A stretch of 64,000 bases of DNA from Micropruina sonneratiae (GTDB taxonomy: Bacteria > Actinomycetota > Actinomycetes > Propionibacteriales > Propionibacteriaceae), in contig NZ_JAPDHX010000004.1 in NCBI RefSeq assembly GCF_025972045.1, forward strand, positions 124,001 through 188,000, given 5' to 3'. Shown here in pieces: positions 38,360-46,571 of this stretch (within the stretch, counting starts at the first letter, position 1; each line of letters starts with the position of its first letter). Made by a program: the position numbers and the translations under genes. The notes below the pieces were generated by a model. It was not told the DNA's origin. It was given only the letters and a program-made list of their open reading frames with translations, and searched no databases.

Positions 38360-40087
38360 ATGCCGGCACCCGACTTCCACCTCGACACCAGCAGCAGCCG
38401 CGACGTGGTGCTGAGGATCGCCACCCGCGGCCGGCAGATCCTGCGCAATCCGATCTCGAACCGGGGCACCGCGTTCACCCTGAGCGAGCGTGAGCGCCTC
38501 GACCTGTCCGGGCTGCTGCCGAGCCGGGTGACCACCATCGAGGAGCAGCTCCGGCGCACGTTCGCGCAGTACCGCCGCTCACCCTCGCCGCTGGCCAAGT
38601 TCATCTACCTCTCCCAGTTGCGTGACCGCAACGAGGTGTTGTTCTACCGGTTGCTCAGCGAGAACCTCGAGGAGATGCTGCCGATCATCTACACCCCCAC
38701 CGTCGGTGAGGCGATCGAACGCTTCAGCCACGAGTACGTCGGCTCACGCGGCCTGTTCCTGTCCATCGACCGGCCCGACCTGATCGAACAGTCGCTGCAC
38801 AACTACGTGCCCGACCCCGATGAGATCGACCTGGTGGTGGTCACCGACTCCGAAGGCATCCTGGGCATCGGCGATCAGGGCATCGGCGGCATCCAGATCG
38901 CCAACGGCAAGCTCAGCGTGTACACCGCCGCCGCCGGCATCCACCCGCGCAGGGCGATCCCCATCGTGCTGGACGTCGGCACCGACAACCTGGGACTGCT
39001 GAACAGCGACCTTTACCTGGGCGAACGGCACGCCCGGGCACGCGGCGAGGCCTACGACGACTTCATCGACGCCTTCGTGACCGCGATCACCCGCCAGTTC
39101 CCCAACGCGATGCTGCACTGGGAGGACTTCGGCGCCGGCAACGCGCATCGCATCCTGCACCGCTACTCCGACTCGATCTGCACCTTCAACGACGACATCC
39201 AGGGCACCGCCGCGGTCGTGCTGGCGGCCGTCCTGGCGGCGGTGAGGCTGACCGGGGTGCCGCTGCGCCAGCACAAGGTGCTGGTCTACGGGGCGGGGAC
39301 GGCCGGGGTCGGCATCGCCGACATCGTCCGCGAGGCGATGGCGCACGAGGCCGGCAACCCCGCGGACTACTACCCGCAGTTCTACGCGTTCAACAGCCGC
39401 GGGCTGATCGTGGCCGACAACCAGGGGGTGCGCGACTACCAGCAGCCCTACGCCCGGCAGCGCTCGGAGGTCGAGGGCTGGGAGCTGGAGAACCCGTCCC
39501 GGATCAGCCTGCTCGAGACGGTGCGTGCGGTGCAGCCGACCATCCTGATCGGCACCTCGGCACAGCCGGGCGCCTTCGACGCCGACGTGGTCAAGGCGAT
39601 GGCGCAGGGCTGCGAGCGGCCGATCATCCTGCCGCTGTCCAACCCGACCAGCCGCTCGGAGGCGCACCCCACCGACCTGCTGGAGTGGACGGACGGACGG
39701 GCGCTGATCGCCACCGGCAGCCCCTACGGCACGCTGCGGCACGGCGAGGTGTACCACACGATCGCGCAGGCCAACAACGCGCTGATCTTCCCCGGCCTGG
39801 GCCTGGGCGTGTCGGCGGTGCGGGCGAAGCGGGTCACCGACGAGATGATCTACGCAGCGGCCGCGGCGCTCGCCGGACTGGTCAACGAGTACCGGCCAGG
39901 CGCCGCACTGCTGCCGTCGATGAACGACCTGCGCCTGGTGTCGGCCACCGTGGCGATGGCGGTGGCCCGGACCGCCGAGGAGCAGGGCCTGGCCCGTGCC
40001 CCGCTGAGCAACCCGATCGACGCGATCTACCAACGGATGTGGAAGCCCGACTACCCGCGCCTGGAGGTGCTGAACAAGGGCGACTGA
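38360..40087 (+). CDS. NAD-dependent malic enzyme
   Basis: Oxidative decarboxylation of malate to pyruvate. The 575 residues are the long SfcA/MaeA form. Family segments: [72 protein letters not shown] and the Rossmann loop [17 protein letters not shown]. The ATG at 38360 has TGGAGGACAACG upstream; TAGGCT near 38323 is a candidate -10. It is transcribed toward the sugar locus, separated from it by a repeat-bearing convergent gap. Confidence 0.93.
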   Translation: MPAPDFHLDTSSSRDVVLRIATRGRQILRNPISNRGTAFTLSERERLDLSGLLPSRVTTIEEQLRRTFAQYRRSPSPLAKFIYLSQLRDRNEVLFYRLLSENLEEMLPIIYTPTVGEAIERFSHEYVGSRGLFLSIDRPDLIEQSLHNYVPDPDEIDLVVVTDSEGILGIGDQGIGGIQIANGKLSVYTAAAGIHPRRAIPIVLDVGTDNLGLLNSDLYLGERHARARGEAYDDFIDAFVTAITRQFPNAMLHWEDFGAGNAHRILHRYSDSICTFNDDIQGTAAVVLAAVLAAVRLTGVPLRQHKVLVYGAGTAGVGIADIVREAMAHEAGNPADYYPQFYAFNSRGLIVADNQGVRDYQQPYARQRSEVEGWELENPSRISLLETVRAVQPTILIGTSAQPGAFDADVVKAMAQGCERPIILPLSNPTSRSEAHPTDLLEWTDGRALIATGSPYGTLRHGEVYHTIAQANNALIFPGLGLGVSAVRAKRVTDEMIYAAAAALAGLVNEYRPGAALLPSMNDLRLVSATVAMAVARTAEEQGLARAPLSNPIDAIYQRMWKPDYPRLEVLNKGD

Positions 40088-40119
40088 GCCGCGCCCGCCC
40101 GTTGCACGTCCCGCCGCAG

Positions 40120-40193
40120 ATCCCGGGTCGAGCCCGGGATGACGGTGGTCAGAGGGTCGCGGCGGCGGTCGTCATCCCGGCGCAAGCCGGGAT
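40120..40193. repeat. Pair of ATCCCGG-type inverted repeats
   Basis: Two short hairpins: ATCCCGGG/CCCGGGAT (40120-40140) and ATCCCGGC/GCCGGGAT (40174-40193), each with a small loop, lie head to head with flanking GATGACG and CGTCATC. This GTCATCCCGG motif is a widespread dispersed repeat in high-G+C bacteria. It sits in the 202-base gap between convergent genes, where it may also end transcripts. Nothing else is visible in the gap. Confidence 0.75.
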
Positions 40194-40289
40194 CTCATGA
40201 GGCGCGACAGCGGGTGCCGCCGCCCGGCACCCGACGCGACCCACAGCAGAAGTGGGCAACGAGCAGAGCCGGGTGGGACGGCGCGCAAG

Positions 40290-41543
40290 CTACAGCGCCG
40301 GCTCGGCCTCGAGCAGGGGCCGGAGCTCGGCGTCCAACTCGCCGTCGGTGCAGTACCGCTGCAGGACGCCGTCGGCTAGCACGTTCGCCAGCGCCGCGAG
40401 CACCATCGACTGATCGAGGCTGAGGTAGCGCCGCGCCACCTTCCCCGACCGGACGCCGACCGCGTCGCAGAAGCCGCCCGGGCCGTAGCAGCCCAGATCA
40501 CGCTCGAGGCGGGCCAGGCAGTCGGTCGCCTCGACGGGTTCGACCATCAGCGCCATCGCCACGGCGTGCGGAGTGACCACACCGTCCCCCCAGCCGGTTT
40601 CGCGGCCGACCGCGTACGGCGTCCGCTCGACGTCGCTGGGATACTCCGTCGGTGACAGCCCGATCGGCGCCACACCCCATTCCGAGTAGCCACCGTCGGG
40701 GGTGCTGGCCGGCGAGAAACCCCAGTAGCCGAAGCGGGCATCATCGAGACCGAACGTCCGGTGCGCCGCCACCGTGTTGCGATGCGACGCGCCGAACGCC
40801 GCCGGCGACCAGTCGGCCTCGGGGATGAGCAACTGCGGCATCAGGGCCTCGAACATCGACCCGCCCCAGGTCGGGATCACCGCCAGGCCGCGGTACTCGC
40901 GGCGTTCACGGGGCAGGCCGCGGTAGTGACCGGCGGGGATCTGGCCGAGGCCGATGCCGAGGTAGCTGCAGATCCGCGGTTCGCTCATCAGGTGCCCGTA
41001 GTGGTGCCCGGTGGGTCGCAGCCCGTCGGCGTCGACGAAGAACCCGCCCCACAGCTCACCGACCTCCGGGTCGTGGAAGCGGCCGAAGTCCATCGACCCC
41101 AGCAGCGCCCCGGCCGGCCCGGCCACCTCGGGCACCGCGTTGCGCACCACCAACAGTCCGGCCCCCAGCCAGCCGTTGTCGACGCTGGACAGGAACTGCC
41201 TGATCACTCCCCCGTCGGGCATCACCTCCAGCCGGGCGCCGGTCGCCTCGTCGTACCAGTTGAAGAACATGCCGGAGGCAACGTCTCGCCGCATGGCCGC
41301 AAGCGTGTCGAGGGCCGCAGCACACCGCGCAGCGCAGTCGCGGGGCTCGATCAGGCCCAGTTCGCGGGCCGCGACCGCGCACCACAGCAGCCCGCCTATG
41401 TTGGTCGGCGAGGTGTAGCGGCTGCGGCTCGACGGGTCCAGGTCGGCGGCCAGATGGTCGGCGGGCAGGCCGGTGCGCGGGTCGGTGAGGGCGGCCAGGC
41501 TGCGCCAGGTGTCCGCCGCCCAGCGCCGCAGATCGTCAGTCAT
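40290..41543 (-). CDS. PF10091/GH144-like glycoside hydrolase, cytoplasmic
   Basis: 417 residues without a signal peptide, resembling the glycoamylase domain (PF10091) present in GH144 endo-beta-1,2-glucanases and in cyclic beta-1,2-glucan synthases. Typical segments: DPSSRSRYTSPTNIGGLLW, SSVDNGWLGAGLL, TWGGSMFEALMPQLLIPE, YWGFSPASTPDGGYSEWGV, VTPHAVAMALMV and YLSLDQSMVLAALANVL. The (alpha/alpha)6 barrel architecture fits. Last gene of the transport arm of the locus, 45 bases after the LacI gene. Likely acts inside the cell on imported oligosaccharides. The linkage specificity is inferred from the neighbours; catalytic residues cannot be assigned from sequence alone. Confidence 0.7.
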   Translation of the reverse strand: MTDDLRRWAADTWRSLAALTDPRTGLPADHLAADLDPSSRSRYTSPTNIGGLLWCAVAARELGLIEPRDCAARCAAALDTLAAMRRDVASGMFFNWYDEATGARLEVMPDGGVIRQFLSSVDNGWLGAGLLVVRNAVPEVAGPAGALLGSMDFGRFHDPEVGELWGGFFVDADGLRPTGHHYGHLMSEPRICSYLGIGLGQIPAGHYRGLPRERREYRGLAVIPTWGGSMFEALMPQLLIPEADWSPAAFGASHRNTVAAHRTFGLDDARFGYWGFSPASTPDGGYSEWGVAPIGLSPTEYPSDVERTPYAVGRETGWGDGVVTPHAVAMALMVEPVEATDCLARLERDLGCYGPGGFCDAVGVRSGKVARRYLSLDQSMVLAALANVLADGVLQRYCTDGELDAELRPLLEAEPAL

Positions 41544-41588
41544 CGGAGCCTTTCGTCGTCACGAAGAGGACCCGGCGTCCGCCGGAAC

Positions 41589-42599
41589 TCAGTTGTCACG
41601 CCGCTCGACGCAGCCGCAGCTTGAGCGCACGACCAGCTGCGAGGGCACCAGGATCTCGTCGCTGTCGGTCGAGGAGCGCACGATCAGGTCGTGCAGGCGC
41701 TGCGCCGCCATCCGGCCCACCTCCCGGGCCGGCTGCCGCACGGTGGTCAGCCCCGTGTACCGCGCGGCCATCACGTCGTCCCAGCCGGTCACCGCCAGAT
41801 CCTCCGGCACCCGGACGCCGCGCCGCCGCAGCTCGAGCACGACACCGAGGGCCAGCTCGTCGTTGGCGCAGACCAGGGCGTCCAGGTGGCCGTCGGCGAC
41901 GACCGCCTCGGCCACCTCCGCCGCCTGCGACTCCCCGAACAGCGCCCGCAGCGGCGGCCCGGCCTGGTCGAGCCCGGCAGCCTCCAGCGCGTCGAGGAAG
42001 CCTCGGTGGCGATGGGCGGCGTCCCGCGCCTGGTCGGGATCGCCGGCGAACAGCAACCGTCGGTGGCCGTGGTCGCGCAGCAGATGGATGACCAGTTCCT
42101 CGGTGGCGCGGCGATTCTCGACGTTCACCCCGGCGCAGCCTTCGACCGGGTCGCGGTTGAGCAACACGGTCGGCACCCGCCGGGCCACCTCACGGGCCAC
42201 CTCGTCGGAGGTGGTGCCGTGTGCCAGCACCATGCCGTCCATCTTCGCGGCCAGGTCGAAGACCCTGTCCTCGACCGCCTCGATGCCTTCGGTGGAGATC
42301 AGCGACACGCTCTGGCCGAACTCCGGCGCCCGCGATTCGTAGCCGACCAGCAGTTCGGAGTAGTACGGCCCGCCCAGCGAGTAGAGCACCAGGCCGTGCT
42401 GCTCCACGCGCAGGGCGGTCGCGCGTCCGGCCCGCAACGGCACGTAGCCGAGCTCACGGACGGCGTCCAGCACCTTCGCCTTGGTGGCCGGCGAGCTCGG
42501 GGTCGACCCCTGCAGCACGCGTGACACCGTCGCGATCGACACGCCCGCGCGTTCGGCCACGGTGTAGATGGTGACCGGCCGTTCCTCCTCGGCGCTCAC
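41589..42599 (-). CDS. LacI-family transcriptional regulator
   Basis: 336 residues. N-terminal helix-turn-helix VAERAGVSIATVSRVL and hinge ALRELGY-like AVRELGYVPLRAGRA, then a periplasmic-binding-protein-like effector domain with PTVLLNRDPVEG and DDVMAARYTGLTTVRQP. The GTG start follows TAGGGT by 7 bases, so it is likely leaderless and can be expressed apart from the transport genes upstream. It is the obvious candidate to bind the palindrome at 48331-48348 and to respond to an imported oligosaccharide or its breakdown product. Confidence 0.88.
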   Translation of the reverse strand: MSAEEERPVTIYTVAERAGVSIATVSRVLQGSTPSSPATKAKVLDAVRELGYVPLRAGRATALRVEQHGLVLYSLGGPYYSELLVGYESRAPEFGQSVSLISTEGIEAVEDRVFDLAAKMDGMVLAHGTTSDEVAREVARRVPTVLLNRDPVEGCAGVNVENRRATEELVIHLLRDHGHRRLLFAGDPDQARDAAHRHRGFLDALEAAGLDQAGPPLRALFGESQAAEVAEAVVADGHLDALVCANDELALGVVLELRRRGVRVPEDLAVTGWDDVMAARYTGLTTVRQPAREVGRMAAQRLHDLIVRSSTDSDEILVPSQLVVRSSCGCVERRDN

Positions 42600-42671
42600 G
42601 CTGCCCACCCTACTGAGCCGGGCCCACCCCACGACAGGAACCGGCACCCGCGCCAGGTGCATCACAGACCC

Positions 42672-44549
42672 TCAGGCCGGTCGGTCCAGCTTGTCGAACG
42701 GGTTGGGGATGGCGTCGAGGAGCTTGCGCGTGTAGTCGTCGCTCGGGTCCCGGATGACAGTGAGCGCCCGGCCCTGCTCGACCACCCTGCCCTGCGAGAG
42801 CACGATGATCTCGTCGGCCAGCATCCGGGCACTGAGCAAATCGTGGGTGATGTAGAGGATGCCGACGTCGGACTCCTGCACGAGGTCGTGCAGCAATTCC
42901 AGGATCTCGGCCCGGATCGACACGTCGAGCGACGAGATCGGCTCGTCGGCGACGATCAGCTCAGGGTTGCTGGCCAGCGCCCGGGCGATCACCACCCGTT
43001 GCCGCTGGCCACCGGACAGCTCATAGGCGTAGCGGTTGCGGTAGCGGGACGCCGGGGTGAGGGCCACCTTCTCGAGCAGTTCCTCGACCCGCTGCTTGAG
43101 CGCCTCCCCGGACAGGCCGAGGAAGTTCCTCAGCGGCCGGGACAGGATGTAGCCCAGCGTCTTGGTGGGGTTCAGCGAACTGTACGGGTCCTGGAACACC
43201 ATCTGCACCTTGCTGCGGTAGTCGCGCAGCTGACCCGGACGCAGCCCCACCACGTCGATCGCCCGTCCCTCCCGGGTGTGGAACATGATGGTTCCGGCCG
43301 TCGGCTTCTCGACACCGGTGATCAGCTTGGCCAGCGTCGACTTGCCCGATCCCGACTGCCCGACCAGCGCGGTCACCGCGCCCCGGCGCAGCTCGAAGGC
43401 GACGTCGTCGACGGCGGTGAAATCGCTGAACGTGAACCCGTTGCGGGTTCGGTAGGTCTTGCTCACGTCGCTCAGGGTGAGGAAGGCGTGCTGGGACAAC
43501 GCCTCCTTGCTCTCGTCGTCGCTCTTGACGAACTCCGGCCCGGCGAATTTGGCCGACCTGGCCGGCACCTCGACCCCGTCCTCGGGCTCGGCCTGCAACT
43601 GCGCGACGTGGCAGGCCACCCGGGCACCGTCCACCGCGAGCAACTCCGGTTCGACGCTCAGGCAGCGGTCGATCCGTTCCGGGCAGCGCGGCGCGAACAG
43701 GCAGCCCGCGTGCTCGCGGGTCAGGTCCGGCGGCCGTCCCGGCACGTAGGTGATGCGGACCGTCTGGGCGCGAGGGTCGCCGTAGGAGCCGAGCAGGCCC
43801 TTGGAGTAGGGGTGCAGCGGGTTGCGCATCAGATCGGCCGAGTCGTGCTCCTCGACGATCCTGCCCGCGTACATCACCAGGATCCGGTCGGACAGGTCGA
43901 GCACGGTGCCCATGTCGTGGCTGATGAACAGCACGGCGAACTTCTGCTCGGCCTGCAGCGTGCGGACCGCCTCGAGGATCGAGCGCTGGACCACGACGTC
44001 CAGGCCGGTGGTGGGCTCGTCGAGCAGGACGAAGCGCGGCTTGTTGACCAGGGCCAACGCCAGGTTGATCCGCTGCTTCATGCCGCCGGAGAGTTCGTGC
44101 GGGTAGGCGGTGAGGAACTTCTCCTCGATCATCACCATGCCGAACAGTTGCCGCACCCGGTCGACCACGGCGTCGCCGCGCAGGTCGGAATGCAGTTCGA
44201 TGGCGTCGCGGAACTGGTCGACCACACGGACGACGGGGTTGAGCGCGTTCATCGAGGACTGGAACACCGTGGAGATGTCCCGCCAGCGGTAGGGGCGCAG
44301 TTCGTCCTGCGTCATCGTCGCCAGGTCGTTGCCGTCGAAGACGATGGAGCCGCCGGAGATCCGACCCGGGCGTTCGACCAGTCGCAGCAGTGCGTTGGCC
44401 AGCGTCGACTTGCCCGAGCCGGACTCACCGATCAGGCCGACGAACTCGCCCTCGGCGATCTCGAACGACACGTCGTCGACGGCCTGGACGGGCTTGTGCA
44501 ACCGCGGTTCGTAGCGGACGCCGAGATTCTTCACTTCGAGCAGTGCCAT
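42672..44549 (-). CDS. Double ABC ATPase subunit, Opp/Dpp type
   Basis: One 625-residue chain with two ATPase domains, equivalent to DppD plus DppF. Domain 1: GESGSGKSTLANALLR, ELSGGMKQRINLALAL, VLLDEPTTGLDVV; after it the cysteine-bearing CLFAPRCPERIDRCL of the Opp/Dpp ATPase C-terminal region. Domain 2: GQSGSGKSTLAKLITG, ELSGGQRQRVVIARAL, ADEPISSLDVS. The two permeases and the binding protein precede it with overlaps or short gaps. Peptide-class importers carrying sugars are known, for example for cello-oligosaccharides in thermophiles. Confidence 0.9.
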   Translation of the reverse strand: MALLEVKNLGVRYEPRLHKPVQAVDDVSFEIAEGEFVGLIGESGSGKSTLANALLRLVERPGRISGGSIVFDGNDLATMTQDELRPYRWRDISTVFQSSMNALNPVVRVVDQFRDAIELHSDLRGDAVVDRVRQLFGMVMIEEKFLTAYPHELSGGMKQRINLALALVNKPRFVLLDEPTTGLDVVVQRSILEAVRTLQAEQKFAVLFISHDMGTVLDLSDRILVMYAGRIVEEHDSADLMRNPLHPYSKGLLGSYGDPRAQTVRITYVPGRPPDLTREHAGCLFAPRCPERIDRCLSVEPELLAVDGARVACHVAQLQAEPEDGVEVPARSAKFAGPEFVKSDDESKEALSQHAFLTLSDVSKTYRTRNGFTFSDFTAVDDVAFELRRGAVTALVGQSGSGKSTLAKLITGVEKPTAGTIMFHTREGRAIDVVGLRPGQLRDYRSKVQMVFQDPYSSLNPTKTLGYILSRPLRNFLGLSGEALKQRVEELLEKVALTPASRYRNRYAYELSGGQRQRVVIARALASNPELIVADEPISSLDVSIRAEILELLHDLVQESDVGILYITHDLLSARMLADEIIVLSQGRVVEQGRALTVIRDPSDDYTRKLLDAIPNPFDKLDRPA

Positions 44550-44552
44550 GGC

Positions 44553-45494
44553 TCAGCCGTCCTCTCGCAGGTGCGGGTTGCTCAACAGGTCGATGCCGAA
44601 GTTCACGAAGGTGAACGCGGTGATCAGGATCGCCAGGGCCAGGCCGGGCACGAACAGCCAGATCCACAGGCCCTGGGCCAGCGCGCCCTGCTGGTTGGCC
44701 TGGTAGAGCATGGTCCCCCACGACACCGAACTGGTGTCGCCGAGGCCGAGGAAGGACAGCCCCGCCTCGGCGCCGACCGCGCCGGTGGCCGCGCCGAAGA
44801 AGCCGGCCATGATCAGCGACGACATGCTGGGCATGATCTCCCGGAACACGATCGTCCACGACCGGTCGCCGGAGAACTTGGCGGCGGTGACGAAGTCGCG
44901 GTTGCGCAGCGTGATGATCTGGGATCTCTTCGCCCGGGCCGCCCCGGCCCACGAGGTGATTGCGATCACGAAGATCGTGAACCAGATCGACCGGTCCTCG
45001 GTGTAGGCCATCAGGGTGATGATCAGCGGCAGGATCGGCACTACCAGGGCGACGTTGGTGACGAACGACAACACCTCGTCGATCCAGGTGCCTTCGAAGT
45101 AGCCCGAGATCATGCCGACCACCAACGCGATGATCGTCGCGAACAGGCCGCCGAACAGTCCGACCAGCAGCGACACCCGGGTGCCCCAGATCAGCTGGGA
45201 GGCGATGTCGCCGCCGGAGGTGGTGGTGCCCAGCCAGTGTTCGGCGCTCGGTTCGAGCAGAGCCTCGAAATCGGTCCGGGTCCCCTCGTAGGGGGCGATC
45301 CAGGGCGCAAAGACGCCCAGCAGGATGTACAGGCCCAGGATCACGATGCCCACCCGCGCCTTGCGGTTGGCCCAGATGATCGACCACCACCGCGGACCGG
45401 CGGCCTCGACGGCCTCGGCCTCGGCGGCGGCGAGTTCTTCGCCGCCGACCGGCAGGTTGGAGGAGTCGGTGGGTTGGGTGACGCCGGTGCTCAT
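44553..45494 (-). CDS. ABC transporter permease, DppC type
   Basis: 313 residues with an N-terminal cytoplasmic tail, one helix (VGIVILGLYILLGVFAPWI) and then the binding-protein-dependent transport domain with about five helices. The EAA-type loop is near SQIITLRNRDFVTAAK. The start overlaps the stop of the partner permease by four bases (ATGA), and the ATPase gene follows after 3 bases. Confidence 0.88.
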   Translation of the reverse strand: MSTGVTQPTDSSNLPVGGEELAAAEAEAVEAAGPRWWSIIWANRKARVGIVILGLYILLGVFAPWIAPYEGTRTDFEALLEPSAEHWLGTTTSGGDIASQLIWGTRVSLLVGLFGGLFATIIALVVGMISGYFEGTWIDEVLSFVTNVALVVPILPLIITLMAYTEDRSIWFTIFVIAITSWAGAARAKRSQIITLRNRDFVTAAKFSGDRSWTIVFREIMPSMSSLIMAGFFGAATGAVGAEAGLSFLGLGDTSSVSWGTMLYQANQQGALAQGLWIWLFVPGLALAILITAFTFVNFGIDLLSNPHLREDG

Positions 45495-46483
45495 GACTGT
45501 GCCTTCCGGGCGCGGGGATCGAGAATGCCGTACAACATGTCGGCGATCAGGTTGGCCAGCAGGACGCCGACGATGGTGAACAGCAGCAGGGCCTGCAGCA
45601 GCGGGTAGTCCTTGTTGTCGATCGCCTGGGCGGTGAGCCGGCCCAGGCCCGGATAGTCGAAGACCTGCTCGATCAGGATCTGCCCGCCCAGCATCGAGCC
45701 CAGCGCCAGGGCCAGGCCGGTGATCGAGGGCAGCAGGGCATTGCGCGCGGCGTAGCGCAGCGCGATCTGGGTGTCGGGGACGCCCTTGGCCCGGGCCAGT
45801 CGCACGTAGTCCTCACCCAGGTTCATGATCATCGTGTTGCGCATGCCGAGGATCCAGCCGATCGGACCGGTGATCAGCAGCACCGAGGCGGGCAGGATCG
45901 AGTGGTAGATGGCGTCCCCGATGAACTCGGCGTTCCAGCCGGGGGTGCTGGCGTCGTAGCCGCCGGCGGTCGGGAACCAGCCGAGCACGTAGCCGAACGC
46001 GAACAGGATGAGCAGCGCCAGCCAGAAGGCGGGCAGGGTGCCGATGAAGGTCGAGCCGAGGGTGACGATCGAGTCGAAGCGGGTGTTGCGCCGCCAGGCC
46101 GCGAAGGCGCCCAGCAGGGTGCCGACCACGAACGAGATGAGCAGCGTGGTGCCGACCAGCACCAGCGTCCACGGCAGCGCCACCCCGATCACCGTCGCGA
46201 CGTCATAGGGGAAGTAGGTGTAGGACAGGCCCAGCTCACCGCGGCTCAGCGAGCCGAGATAGTTCCAGTACTGCTCCCACAGGTTCTTGCCGGCCGGGTC
46301 GCCCAGCATCGCCCGCAATGCCTCGATCTTCGCCGGGTCGAGCTCGGCGTCCCTGCCCTGCAGCTTCTTGAACATGATCTCGGCCGGATCGCCGGGCTGC
46401 AGCCTGGGAATGATGAAGTTCAGGGTCACCGCCGCCCACAACGTGGCGAGGAAGAACCCGATCCGCCTCAGGAAATAGCGCAT
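45491..46483 (-). CDS. ABC transporter permease, DppB type
   Basis: 330 residues with six hydrophobic segments. The start MRYFLRRIGFFLATLWAAVT is the typical DppB/OppB N-terminus; the region around LGMRNTMIMNLGEDYVRLA is the cytoplasmic ATPase-contact loop. Pairs with the DppC-type permease through an ATGA overlap. An 88-base gap with a large hairpin separates it from the binding-protein gene. Confidence 0.9.
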   Translation of the reverse strand: MRYFLRRIGFFLATLWAAVTLNFIIPRLQPGDPAEIMFKKLQGRDAELDPAKIEALRAMLGDPAGKNLWEQYWNYLGSLSRGELGLSYTYFPYDVATVIGVALPWTLVLVGTTLLISFVVGTLLGAFAAWRRNTRFDSIVTLGSTFIGTLPAFWLALLILFAFGYVLGWFPTAGGYDASTPGWNAEFIGDAIYHSILPASVLLITGPIGWILGMRNTMIMNLGEDYVRLARAKGVPDTQIALRYAARNALLPSITGLALALGSMLGGQILIEQVFDYPGLGRLTAQAIDNKDYPLLQALLLFTIVGVLLANLIADMLYGILDPRARKAQS

Positions 46484-46517
46484 CGTCGCGCTCCTTTCGG
46501 GCTAGCTGGACGCCGGG

Positions 46518-46553
46518 GCGGGGCATGGCGGTGAGGAGTGCGCCATGCCCCGC
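46518..46553 (-). promoter_or_regulatory. Intergenic hairpin between binding-protein and permease genes
   Basis: A perfect 13-bp stem (GCGGGGCATGGCG with its complement) and ten-base loop. Such hairpins after binding-protein genes typically reduce read-through and protect the upstream mRNA, so that more binding protein than permease is made. Function inferred from position. Confidence 0.6.
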
Positions 46554-46571
46554 TGGCCGGGGTCGCGGTGG

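Noticed and set aside
41544-41588. Possible operator TTTCGT-N4-ACGAA before the GH144-like gene
   Set aside because: Arms of five bases only, unlike the 18-bp palindrome at 48331, and no promoter element is evident in the 45-base gap.
42657-45608. 983-codon open frame on the plus strand
   Set aside because: Antisense to the double ABC ATPase and permease genes; the composition is low in complexity and no domain is visible.
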